Positions 1-6,488 of a stretch of 11,630 bases of DNA are shown in pieces. Each line of letters begins with the position of its first letter. The first letter of the stretch is position 1. The stretch spans positions 1 through 11,630 of the forward strand of contig CAMLEX010000079.1 in NCBI GenBank assembly GCA_946479055.1, written 5' to 3'. A model generated the notes under the pieces. The model worked only from the letters and a program-made list of their open reading frames with translations, was not told the origin of the DNA and made no database searches. The position numbers and the translations under genes are program-made. Source of the stretch: an uncultured Bacteroidota bacterium. GTDB lineage: Bacteria; Bacteroidota; Bacteroidia; Chitinophagales; Chitinophagaceae.

Positions 1-2
1 TC

Positions 3-314
3 CGCCCCATGTTTTATGACTCTTATCACCGTATTGAAAATATCAGCATCCCTGATGGCGAAGAAAAAAACTATTCTGTTGTTGGTAATATCTGCGAAAC
101 CGACACTTTTGCCTGGGATAGAAAATTTAATGAAGTAAGAGAAGGCGACTATCTTGTTTTTTATAATGCCGGTGCTTATGGTTTTGAAATGTCTTCTAAT
201 TTTAATTCCCGGTATAAGCCGGCTGAAGTAATGATAAAAGATAATAAAACACAATTGGTAAGAAAAAGAGATGTGTTTGATGATCTGCTTAAAAACCAGG
301 TAGAGATAGGCTGA
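3..314 (+). CDS. lysA: Diaminopimelate decarboxylase, C-terminal part (cut by window edge)
   Basis: LysA is the PLP-dependent enzyme that decarboxylates meso-diaminopimelate to L-lysine, the last step of lysine synthesis, in the cytosol. Only the last 103 codons are present. The frame is open to the left edge, so the ATG at position 9 is an internal Met, not the start: the codons before it read Arg-Pro and give the family motif RPMFYDSYH. Further motifs are ICETDTFAWDR, which carries the conserved Cys-Glu of the active site contributed by the C-terminal barrel, and NAGAYGFEMSSNFNSR, which carries the GAY tyrosine that contacts PLP, followed by PAEVMI. Together these mark the C-terminal domain of fold-III decarboxylases. 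Carboxynorspermidine or arginine decarboxylases share the fold, but the CExDxF and NSRxxPAE context favours LysA. It converges on the small gene ending at 336, with only about 20 bp between them and no evident terminator hairpin. Confidence 0.88.
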   Translation, partial: RPMFYDSYHRIENISIPDGEEKNYSVVGNICETDTFAWDRKFNEVREGDYLVFYNAGAYGFEMSSNFNSRYKPAEVMIKDNKTQLVRKRDVFDDLLKNQVEIG

Positions 315-335
315 TTCTATTAATGAATATTTTGT

Positions 336-491
336 TTATTCGTCTTCATCATTTTCTTCTGTTTTTTTGTTTCTGTGTTTGCGGATATTGAACCTTCGCT
401 GTTCATGCTTTTTTTTATTGCCGGTACCCATCAGTTTCCAGACAAGATAAACTGCAAGAACCACAATTATAAGAATGATGGAAATATCCAT
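336..491 (-). CDS. Small single-pass membrane protein, 51 aa, unknown function
   Basis: Reading the minus strand from the ATG at 491 gives a 51-residue protein that begins MDISIILIIVVLAVYLVWKL. A hydrophobic segment covers about residues 3 to 20. It is followed by a basic stretch rich in Lys, Arg and His (about 25 to 43) and an acidic end (EENDEDE). By the positive-inside rule the tail should be cytosolic, with the N-terminus outside or in the periplasm. The start overlaps the TAA of the upstream secreted-protein gene by one base (TAATG), which suggests translational coupling and is the main support that this short frame is real. No family was recognised. Tiny membrane proteins of this form are common and rarely annotated. 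It could be an accessory subunit of the upstream protein, or unrelated. Confidence 0.6.
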   Translation of the reverse strand: MDISIILIIVVLAVYLVWKLMGTGNKKKHEQRRFNIRKHRNKKTEENDEDE

Positions 492-1372
492 TATTCAGGT
501 TTTACACGAATGATGATCGTTGTTTTGCCGGTAACAGGTACCGTTCCTCCCATAGCTTCTGTATTCCCATTTGATTCGGTATTGATTATTTTTTCTTTTA
601 CAATACCCGTTGTTTTATCAAGAATGATCTTTCCAGTACTGGTGCTATTCATATTGGTAGTTGTTTCTCTTCCCATCATCATTGCTTTGGAAATGGTAGT
701 GGCATTTCCTGTAAAGTCAACAACAATTGTTGAATCCGTTATAGCTGTTAAGGTATAGATAGTTTTGAATTTTCCCGTTTCATTCTGTAGCGAATCGGTC
801 CAGCTTTCTCCTTTTGCTGTCTCATTAATTGGTAATACTTTGAAAAAACTGGCTTCTCCTTTTTGTGGCGGGTAAACAATATCAGTAATATCTTTAAGCA
901 TATTGAGTACAATGGCCAATCGTTCATCTGCTTTTAGGGTGTCCATTTTTTCAGGTCGTATCGTTAATACTTTTCCATTTGCATCAACGATCAGATCAAA
1001 TTTTTTGCTCAGGATATTTTTTACTGGTTCTCCAAACTGGCCTGTCATGTCTGTTTCATTACCAGAATCAAAAGAACGTTTCTGACCCATGCCTTCAAAA
1101 GTAAAAGCTATTTTATTTGCTGCGTGATGAAGTGTGGTATTGTCAGTAGTTGCATTGATTACCTTATAGCTATGAATTGCCGATCCATCTGCCGTAAACT
1201 CAATAGCATTTCCCATGGCCTGTTGAGCAACAGAAGTTTTTATTTCCATATGAATGGACAAAGTTTTTCCCTGCTCAAATTTTAGTATGCCCGATACCTT
1301 TTGCCCATAAATGTTTGGGTTGATAAATAATAAAAACGAGAAGTATAATATTATTCTTTGCAGTAATCGCAT
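491..1372 (-). CDS. Secreted protein of unknown function (DUF6263-like)
   Basis: This 293-residue protein has an N-terminal signal peptide: a basic MRLLQR start, a hydrophobic core at about residues 7 to 20, and a likely signal peptidase I site after IYG near residue 23. The mature part is predicted to be beta-rich. It contains phrases such as KFDLIVDANGKVLTIRPEK (the property usually called 'coefficient after define'), then a threonine-rich second half with KTTGIVKEKIINTES near the end, seen in Bacteroidota envelope proteins grouped as DUF6263. That family name is a recollection from sequence style, not a search result. No catalytic motif, lipobox or membrane anchor was seen, so it is probably periplasmic. 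It is the first gene of a two-gene minus-strand unit with the 51-residue membrane peptide, and it diverges from the protease gene at 1494. Its function is unknown. Confidence 0.8.
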   Translation of the reverse strand: MRLLQRIILYFSFLLFINPNIYGQKVSGILKFEQGKTLSIHMEIKTSVAQQAMGNAIEFTADGSAIHSYKVINATTDNTTLHHAANKIAFTFEGMGQKRSFDSGNETDMTGQFGEPVKNILSKKFDLIVDANGKVLTIRPEKMDTLKADERLAIVLNMLKDITDIVYPPQKGEASFFKVLPINETAKGESWTDSLQNETGKFKTIYTLTAITDSTIVVDFTGNATTISKAMMMGRETTTNMNSTSTGKIILDKTTGIVKEKIINTESNGNTEAMGGTVPVTGKTTIIIRVKPE

Positions 1373-1493
1373 ATATCAAAAATGACGAAACTTATTTAAA
1401 AATGGTGCGGATTTGTTGAAAAAATACAATCTTAACTATTTGTCTTAGAAATGGGTTGAACTTACTACATTTAAATACTAAACGCATTCAGCT
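1373..1493. promoter_or_regulatory. Divergent promoter region between secreted protein and protease genes
   Basis: These 121 AT-rich bases separate two divergent starts and must hold both promoters. In Bacteroidota the usual elements are TTTG near -33 and TAnnTTTG near -7. On the plus strand TTTG at 1439-1442 and TACATTTA at 1466-1473 match except for the last base, with a spacing of 23, slightly longer than usual; the leader would be about 15 nt. On the minus strand TAAGTTTC at 1394-1387 resembles the -7 element, but no good -33 match lies upstream. These are weak matches read by eye. Neither start has a purine-rich Shine-Dalgarno sequence, which is normal for the phylum. Confidence 0.3.
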
Positions 1494-3077
1494 ATGCCAA
1501 TACGAATGACCGATGATCCACAAGAACAGAACCAAAACGATTATAATGATGACCAGGGTGGTGGTGGAAGCCGGCGCGGTGGTGGAGGAGGTGGTCTTAT
1601 TTCACTTTTACCTATGTTACTTGGTTTATTTAAAGGGAAAAGCATTATTGTTTTATTGGCATTAGCTGTAGGAGCTTATTTTTTCCTTGGCAAAAGCAAC
1701 TGTAATGTTGCAGAGATTGCTCAGGGATTGTTTTCACAAAGTGGTTATAGTTTTAATCCTGCAGAATTTAATAAAGCCTCAGTATATGAAGGCCTGGAAG
1801 ATGATAAAAACAAAAATCCTTTACCCGAAGCCGTTTCTTTATTACGTTTTGCGCCACAGCGTGGCAACCAGGGCCAGCAGGGTAGTTGTGTTGCCTGGAG
1901 CAGTGCATATGCTGCAAGGACAGTTTTGGAAGCAGCATCGACAGGCGTCAATCCGGATCAGATAAAATTCAGTCCTTCTTTCATGTATAATCAGATCGGT
2001 TTGGATGATTGTCAGGGTTCTTATATTCAAAGAGCTATGGAGCAGATGTCAAAACAAGGCGCATTGCCGTTAAATCAATTTCCATATAACGACCAGGAAT
2101 GTTCAACAACACCTAATAGCAGCCAGGTTCAGCAAGCCAGTCAATATAAAATTCATGGTTTTACACGGCTAACGACTGGTGATAATGTGAATTCAATTAA
2201 TGTCCGTGCTTTAAAAGAACATTTGGCTAAAGATGCACCGGTTGTTATTGGTATGATGGTAGGACAGAGCTTTATGCAGGATATGATGGGTAAAGAACTA
2301 TGGCAACCGCAGGGAATGGATGCATCGCAGGTGGGCATGGGTGGGCATGCCATGTGTGTGATTGGTTATGATGATAGGAAATTTGGCGGCGCTTTCCAGA
2401 TCATGAATAGCTGGGGACCTGAATGGGGTAAGGATGGGATAGGTTGGGTTCGTTATGGTGATTTTAAAAACTATGTTCGTGAAGCTTACGGTGTAGATCC
2501 GTTAACCAAAAGAGGAGCTGTTGCCAATGTTCCATTAGAATGCACAATCGGCCTTATTAATAATGCTACTAAGCAAAATATTCAATTACGTTCTGTTGGA
2601 GGCAATGAATTTCAAACGGTGAGCCCTATCAAAGCAGGTACAAGGTTTAAAATGGAAGTGAAGAATGCTACTGAATGTTATACCTATATTTTTGGCCAGG
2701 AAACGGATGGCAAAAGCTTCGTGTTGCTCCCTTATCTGAAGCAAGGTGAAACTGTTTCCAAACATTCTCCTTATTGTGGAATCACCGGCTATCGTTTATT
2801 CCCCAAGTCACAATCACTCGAAGCTGACAGCCTTGGTACCAAAGACTATATTGCAATTGTTACCAGCAAAGAAGAATTGGATTATAACAGTCTTAACAAT
2901 GCTATTAGTAGTGGCCATCAAACTACCTATGCAGACAAAGTAAATGCGGCATTGCAAAACATACTCATTCGGTCAGCCCGATTCAGCGCTGATGCAAATG
3001 GTAGCATTTATTTTAAAGTAAACGCAAATGACAACAAGGCGGTAGCAACCATCGTAGCATTTGATAAAACGAAATAG
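1494..3077 (+). CDS. Membrane-anchored papain-like (C1) cysteine protease with C-terminal DUF4384-like domain
   Basis: This 527-residue protein is predicted to be a periplasmic or cell-surface peptidase. An acidic, Gly-rich N-terminus (residues 1-34, with GGGGSRRGGGGGG) precedes a transmembrane helix at about 49-66. The rest should lie outside the cytoplasm (type II topology). The C1-peptidase core covers about 110-335. NQGQQGSCVAWSSAYA carries the oxyanion-hole Gln126 and nucleophile Cys132; GGHAMCVIGYDD carries His285; and IMNSWGPEWGKDGIGWV carries Asn305. All four catalytic positions are therefore intact. From about residue 350 onward a beta-rich domain (GTRFKMEVKNATECYTYIF, then a serial GKSFVLLPY phrase) resembles DUF4384, often fused to proteases or kinases in Bacteroidota. 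No classical inhibitory propeptide was recognised. The start at 1494 keeps the MPIRMTDD N-terminus; Met5 is an alternative. It heads a plus-strand run with a thioredoxin-fold gene 66 bp downstream. Its substrates are unknown. Confidence 0.88.
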   Translation: MPIRMTDDPQEQNQNDYNDDQGGGGSRRGGGGGGLISLLPMLLGLFKGKSIIVLLALAVGAYFFLGKSNCNVAEIAQGLFSQSGYSFNPAEFNKASVYEGLEDDKNKNPLPEAVSLLRFAPQRGNQGQQGSCVAWSSAYAARTVLEAASTGVNPDQIKFSPSFMYNQIGLDDCQGSYIQRAMEQMSKQGALPLNQFPYNDQECSTTPNSSQVQQASQYKIHGFTRLTTGDNVNSINVRALKEHLAKDAPVVIGMMVGQSFMQDMMGKELWQPQGMDASQVGMGGHAMCVIGYDDRKFGGAFQIMNSWGPEWGKDGIGWVRYGDFKNYVREAYGVDPLTKRGAVANVPLECTIGLINNATKQNIQLRSVGGNEFQTVSPIKAGTRFKMEVKNATECYTYIFGQETDGKSFVLLPYLKQGETVSKHSPYCGITGYRLFPKSQSLEADSLGTKDYIAIVTSKEELDYNSLNNAISSGHQTTYADKVNAALQNILIRSARFSADANGSIYFKVNANDNKAVATIVAFDKTK

Positions 3078-3143
3078 ACAATAGAGACGAAATGACCGTT
3101 TGAAAGAACTCATAACATAGAACTTTAAACACTTATTCTTGTA

Positions 3144-3650
3144 ATGCAAAACATGAAACAAATAATCATCGTATCAGCAGTCCTGCTCTTCAGCCTTCAA
3201 TCTTTTTCGCAGGACATGAAAACATTTAGTCTGTATAAATCAGAAGAAAATGCGGAACAAAAAATAGCCGTTGCTATAAGGCAGGCTAAGGCAGAAGGTA
3301 AGCATGTGTTTATACAGGTAGGCGGCAACTGGTGCATCTGGTGTGCAAGATTCAATGATTTTGTTACTACTGATAAGTCAATTGATTCGTTGGTAAAGGC
3401 TAATTATGTTGTGTACCACCTTAATTACAGCAAAGAAAACAAGAATGAAAAGCTATTGGCGAGATATGGATATCCACAACGTTTTGGCTTTCCGGTTTTC
3501 CTGGTGCTGGATGCAAATGGTAAATTGATACATACACAAAATTCAGGTTATCTTGAAGAAGGCAAAGGGTATAACGTTAAAACCGTCGCCGCATTTTTAT
3601 ATGAGTGGTCGCCCAAAGCACTTGACCCAAAGCAGTATAAAGAACAATAA
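3144..3650 (+). CDS. Periplasmic thioredoxin-fold protein with CIWC motif
   Basis: This 168-residue protein starts with a signal peptide (hydrophobic residues 7-18, likely cleavage after SFSQ at about residue 23). The thioredoxin fold follows. HVFIQVGGNWCIWCARFND carries the redox-active pair Cys64 and Cys67 (C-I-W-C), and GFPVFLVLDANGK carries the cis-proline Pro117. The pattern resembles the Thioredoxin_7/DUF255-type group rather than canonical CGPC thioredoxin. It likely acts as a thiol-disulfide oxidoreductase in the periplasm; whether it reduces or oxidises cannot be told from sequence. Met4 at 3153 is an equally acceptable start. It sits 66 bp after the cysteine protease, whose active-site thiol and other Cys residues could be targets, though this is inference. 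Its TAA overlaps the ATG of the next gene (TAATG). Confidence 0.86.
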   Translation: MQNMKQIIIVSAVLLFSLQSFSQDMKTFSLYKSEENAEQKIAVAIRQAKAEGKHVFIQVGGNWCIWCARFNDFVTTDKSIDSLVKANYVVYHLNYSKENKNEKLLARYGYPQRFGFPVFLVLDANGKLIHTQNSGYLEEGKGYNVKTVAAFLYEWSPKALDPKQYKEQ

Positions 3651-4135
3651 TGAATTTGAATACAAAAACTTTTATTCAATTAATGAAACATCCTTTTAAG
3701 TTCAGGATGTTTTTACTGTTGAAATTGCCCAGCGCTTTTTTTGCCGGTGTTCGTGTCCGTGATATAGATGAAAAACATTGTGTTGTCTCAGTTCCCTACA
3801 AATGGTTTTCGCAAAATCCATTTAAGTCAACCTATTTTGCTTGTCTTTCCATGGCTGCAGAAATGAGTACCGGGGCGCTGGCAATGGCACATTTGTATCA
3901 AAGAAACCCCGCTGTTTCTATGCTGGTAGTGAAAGTAGAGTCTGAATATTTTAAAAAAGCAACCGGGCGAACAACATTTATTTGTGAAGATGGAGAAATA
4001 ATGTTGAATACAATAGAAGAGAGTTCGGCTACAGGCGAAGGAAGGATAGTGAGGGCTAAATCAATCGGTAAAAATGCTGATGGAGAAACTGTTGCTGAAT
4101 TTCATATTACCTGGTCATTTAAAGTAAAGCGATAA
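3650..4135 (+). CDS. DUF4442 family hotdog-fold protein (thioesterase-like)
   Basis: This 161-residue cytosolic protein has no signal peptide or membrane helix. The order of elements matches DUF4442, a hotdog-fold family related to acyl-CoA thioesterases such as PaaI: VRVRDIDEKHCVVSVPYKW, then NPFKSTYFACLSMAAEMSTGALAM on the central helix, and late strands that include AEFHITWSFKVKR. The helix carries Glu91 (AAEMSTG), in the region where related enzymes have their catalytic acid. That placement comes from family knowledge, and the residue's role here is untested. The usual length of about 150 aa fits. Its ATG overlaps the TAA of the thioredoxin-fold gene by one base, so the two are probably translated together although one product is periplasmic and the other cytosolic. 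The true substrate is unknown. Confidence 0.8.
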   Translation: MNLNTKTFIQLMKHPFKFRMFLLLKLPSAFFAGVRVRDIDEKHCVVSVPYKWFSQNPFKSTYFACLSMAAEMSTGALAMAHLYQRNPAVSMLVVKVESEYFKKATGRTTFICEDGEIMLNTIEESSATGEGRIVRAKSIGKNADGETVAEFHITWSFKVKR

Positions 4136-4148
4136 TAATATTTAATAA

Positions 4149-4213
4149 TTTTTTTAAAAAAACTCCAAAGGTTGGGAATCTAAAGTTCCTCCTTTAGGGG
4201 GCGGAGGGGGTTT
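4149..4213 (+). repeat. Repeat-like element: T7A7 palindrome plus G-rich inverted repeat
   Basis: The gap before the beta-CASP gene holds a perfect T7A7 palindrome (4149-4162). It is followed by CTAAAG (4180-4185) and its exact inverted copy CTTTAG (4192-4197), with six bases between them, and then a run of G blocks ending GGCGGAGGGGG at 4200-4210. C-rich and G-rich intergenic elements built around CTTTAGGGGG are common in Bacteroidota genomes, which is why this is called a repeat; only one copy lies in this window, so repetition is not shown here. The element ends three bases before the start codon, so its GGAGGGGG block lies in Shine-Dalgarno position. A role as terminator for the upstream genes is also possible, but no T-run follows the G-rich arm. 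Confidence 0.5.
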
Positions 4214-5617
4214 ATGAAAATAGCATTTCACGGCGCAGCCCGTACAGTTACCGGATCCAAACATTTACTGACATTAAAGAATGGTAAAAAAATATTGCTT
4301 GATTGCGGTATGTTTCAGGGTATGGGAAATGAAACAGATAGTCTCAACCGTGATTTTGGATTTAATCCGGCTGAAATAGATGTGATGGTATTGTCTCATG
4401 CGCATATAGATCATTGCGGATTAATTCCGAAGTTGGTAAAAGATGGTTATGCTGGTAAAATATTCTGCACACCTGCAACAAGGGAATTAACCAAAATATT
4501 GCTTGAAGATTCCGGTGAGATACAGGAAAGCGATGTGAAATACAGTAATAAGAAAAGATTAGCGGAAGGGCAGCCTTTTTTGCAACCTCTTTATACAGTA
4601 GAAGATGCAAAAAATACGTTTGGCAGTTTTATAGAAGTAAAATACGGAGCATGGAATACAATTATTGACGACGTTGAAGTATTGTTTACTGATGCGGGTC
4701 ATATCATTGGCAGCGGCTGCGTACATCTGAGAATAAAGGAAAATGGCGTAGTGCGCCAACTTACATTCAGTGGTGATGTGGGTCGCTACCGGGATGTGAT
4801 TTTAAAATCACCAGATACATTCCCGCAAGCTGATTTTATTTTATTAGAATCAACCTATGGTAATAGCTTGCATGATGACGTAGTAACTACTCCGGATCAT
4901 TTGCTGGAATGGATCAATAAAACCTGTTTACAAAAAAAAGGTAAACTCATAATGCCTGCATTCAGTGTTGGCAGGACGCAGGAAATTTTGTTTGCGCTGA
5001 ACCAACTGGAGAATGAAAACCGGCTGCCGAAGCTGGATTATTTTTTAGATAGCCCTTTGAGCCTGGAAGCTACTGAACTGGTCAAACGTTATCCGGAATA
5101 TTTCAACAGGTATATTCAAAAAATACTTAAATCAGATATTGATCCTTTTTCGTTTGAGGGGCTAAAATATATTAAAACAGTAGAGCAGTCCAAGATGCTC
5201 AATTTCCGGAATGAACCATGTGTAATAATTTCCGCAAGTGGTATGGCTGATGCAGGCCGTGTAAAACATCATATCAGCAATAATATTGAAAATAGCCGCA
5301 ATACCATTTTGCTAACTGGATATTGCGAACCCCGCTCATTGGGCGGCCGCCTGATTGATGGCGCCAAAGAAGTTTCCATTTTTGGAATACAGCATGAAGT
5401 GCACGCAGAAGTAGGCAGTGTTCGCAGTATGAGTGCGCATGGTGATTATGAAGATCTCAGCCAATGGCTAGCATGCCAGGATCCCAGGCTGGTTAAAAAA
5501 ATGTTCCTTGTACATGGCGAATATGACGTACAGCAGGCTTTCAACAATCGCTTACTCCGCAAGGGGTTTATGGACATTGAGATACCTGACCGTCATTATG
5601 AAATAGGTTTGGGGTAG
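4214..5617 (+). CDS. Beta-CASP metallo-beta-lactamase ribonuclease (YSH1/CPSF73-like)
   Basis: This 467-residue protein belongs to the zinc-dependent RNA-processing branch of the metallo-beta-lactamase fold (COG1236-type). These cytosolic enzymes cleave RNA endonucleolytically or from the 5' end. Metal ligands are visible in order: HAHIDH at 62-67 (HxHxDH), DAGHIIGSG with His163, FSGDVGR with Asp188, and LVHGE with His434. The beta-CASP insert lies between about 210 and 390, with Glu212 in LESTYG (motif A), PAFSVGRTQE, SASGM at about 340-344 (motif B), and SAHGD with His409 (motif C). All motifs are intact and the length is normal. The N-terminus MKIAFHGAARTVTGSKHLL is the standard family start, so the ATG is secure. 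It follows the DUF4442 gene by 78 bp that contain a repeat-like element. No KH domain was seen. Confidence 0.93.
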   Translation: MKIAFHGAARTVTGSKHLLTLKNGKKILLDCGMFQGMGNETDSLNRDFGFNPAEIDVMVLSHAHIDHCGLIPKLVKDGYAGKIFCTPATRELTKILLEDSGEIQESDVKYSNKKRLAEGQPFLQPLYTVEDAKNTFGSFIEVKYGAWNTIIDDVEVLFTDAGHIIGSGCVHLRIKENGVVRQLTFSGDVGRYRDVILKSPDTFPQADFILLESTYGNSLHDDVVTTPDHLLEWINKTCLQKKGKLIMPAFSVGRTQEILFALNQLENENRLPKLDYFLDSPLSLEATELVKRYPEYFNRYIQKILKSDIDPFSFEGLKYIKTVEQSKMLNFRNEPCVIISASGMADAGRVKHHISNNIENSRNTILLTGYCEPRSLGGRLIDGAKEVSIFGIQHEVHAEVGSVRSMSAHGDYEDLSQWLACQDPRLVKKMFLVHGEYDVQQAFNNRLLRKGFMDIEIPDRHYEIGLG

Positions 5618-5749
5618 TTTCTTCCCATCTGGAAATGTTAAATGATTTTCCGTCATTTTTTCAAGCAGTTTATTTATAAGCTATTAACTTTTTTCTACAG
5701 AAACTTTCACATCTTCTTAGTAATCCCGGCATCATTTTTCCCGTTTATA

Positions 5750-5776
5750 TAGTGATAATAAAATAAAAAATCACTA
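5750..5776 (+). promoter_or_regulatory. Hairpin and Shine-Dalgarno upstream of the DUF4136 gene
   Basis: TAGTGAT at 5750-5756 and its exact inverted copy ATCACTA at 5770-5776 flank 13 A-rich bases in the 176-bp gap after the beta-CASP gene. A strong Shine-Dalgarno sequence (AGGAG at 5784-5788) follows, at good spacing from the ATG at 5794 and unusual for this window. The inverted repeat could be an operator or a weak leader hairpin. There is no T-run, so it is not an intrinsic terminator. The rest of the gap, 5618 to 5749, shows no feature I can support. Confidence 0.35.
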
Positions 5777-5793
5777 AATAAAAAGGAGCAGCT

Positions 5794-6381
5794 ATGTTGC
5801 GGAATTTGAAACTGTGGAGCGGATCTTTGGCTTTCGTCTTCTTGCTTGCAAGTTGTGGTACCACAGCGCATATTGAAAAAGACGATAACACTGATTTTAC
5901 TAAATACAAAACTTTTGCGTGGGTAGAAAAAGAAGGCAAAGATAAAAAAGACAGAAAAAATAGCGATCTGACAGAACAAAAAGTTCGGGATGCTGTAAGT
6001 AAGGAATTGGAAAAAACTGCAGGTTGGAGAGAATCAAAAAGTAATCCTGATATATTACTAACCTATGATCTGTTGGTAGAAAGATCAATAAAACAGCAAT
6101 CTGAACCTGTATACTCCAATCCTTTTGCTCGTACATTCTACAATCCATATTCACGTCGTTTTTACCGTGTCTATTATCCTTCCCGTTTTATGGGCTACGA
6201 TAATTATGATGTAAATACCCGTGAAGGCACTGTAACAATTTCCATGATCGATGCCAATACTGAAAAAACGGTATGGCAAGGATGGGCTACTGATGAGGTC
6301 GGGAGCAGAAATATGACAAGCAAGGAGATTCAAAGTAGCGTAAGAGCAATCTTCAGAAAATTCGATATAGCGAAAAACTAA
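5794..6381 (+). CDS. DUF4136 family lipoprotein
   Basis: This 195-residue envelope protein has a lipoprotein signal peptide. A hydrophobic segment at 10-19 ends in the lipobox LLASC, so Cys21 should be lipidated after cleavage by signal peptidase II. DUF4136 features follow: FTKYKTFAW near 35-43, NPDILLTYDL near 84-93, GTVTISMIDANTEKTVWQGWA near 145-165, and a closing helix with AIFRKF. The region 107-138 is unusually rich in Tyr, Arg and Phe. A Lys/Asp/Glu-rich stretch lies at 45-60. The molecular role of DUF4136 is unknown, and localisation to the inner or outer membrane cannot be settled. A good Shine-Dalgarno sequence precedes the start, and a strong terminator follows, so it appears to be an independent or terminal transcription unit. 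Confidence 0.88.
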   Translation: MLRNLKLWSGSLAFVFLLASCGTTAHIEKDDNTDFTKYKTFAWVEKEGKDKKDRKNSDLTEQKVRDAVSKELEKTAGWRESKSNPDILLTYDLLVERSIKQQSEPVYSNPFARTFYNPYSRRFYRVYYPSRFMGYDNYDVNTREGTVTISMIDANTEKTVWQGWATDEVGSRNMTSKEIQSSVRAIFRKFDIAKN

Positions 6382-6409
6382 TTTTAGGATCCGGACGGGT
6401 GAGGAACTG

Positions 6410-6455
6410 GCCCCGATACACTGAGTATATAAGGAAGTGTTCGGGGCTTTCTTTT
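6410..6455 (+). terminator. Rho-independent terminator after the DUF4136 gene
   Basis: GCCCCGA (6410-6416), a one-base bulge (T6417), then ACACT (6418-6422) pair with AGTGT (6436-6440) and TCGGGGC (6441-6447). This gives a 12-bp stem around a 13-base loop. TTTCTTTT follows directly on the plus strand. No T-run follows in the minus direction, so it serves the plus-strand gene, although it also lies just past the end of the convergent DUF763 gene. Confidence 0.85.
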
Positions 6456-6488
6456 ATTAAAAGAGAGCCGTTATTAGTAAAGTATTAT

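Noticed and set aside
375..758. 127-residue plus-strand open frame
   Set aside because: It lies antisense to the secreted-protein and small membrane-protein genes, has no recognisable domain, and the minus strand shows a signal peptide and a coupled start.
2331..2350. Tandem direct repeat of a GTGGGCATG unit
   Set aside because: It falls in codons for Val-Gly-Met-Gly-Gly-His-Ala around the catalytic His285 of the protease, so coding constraint explains it.
5707..5979. 90-residue minus-strand open frame over the DUF4136 start
   Set aside because: It is antisense to a lipoprotein gene with a clear signal peptide, lipobox and Shine-Dalgarno sequence; no domain was recognised.
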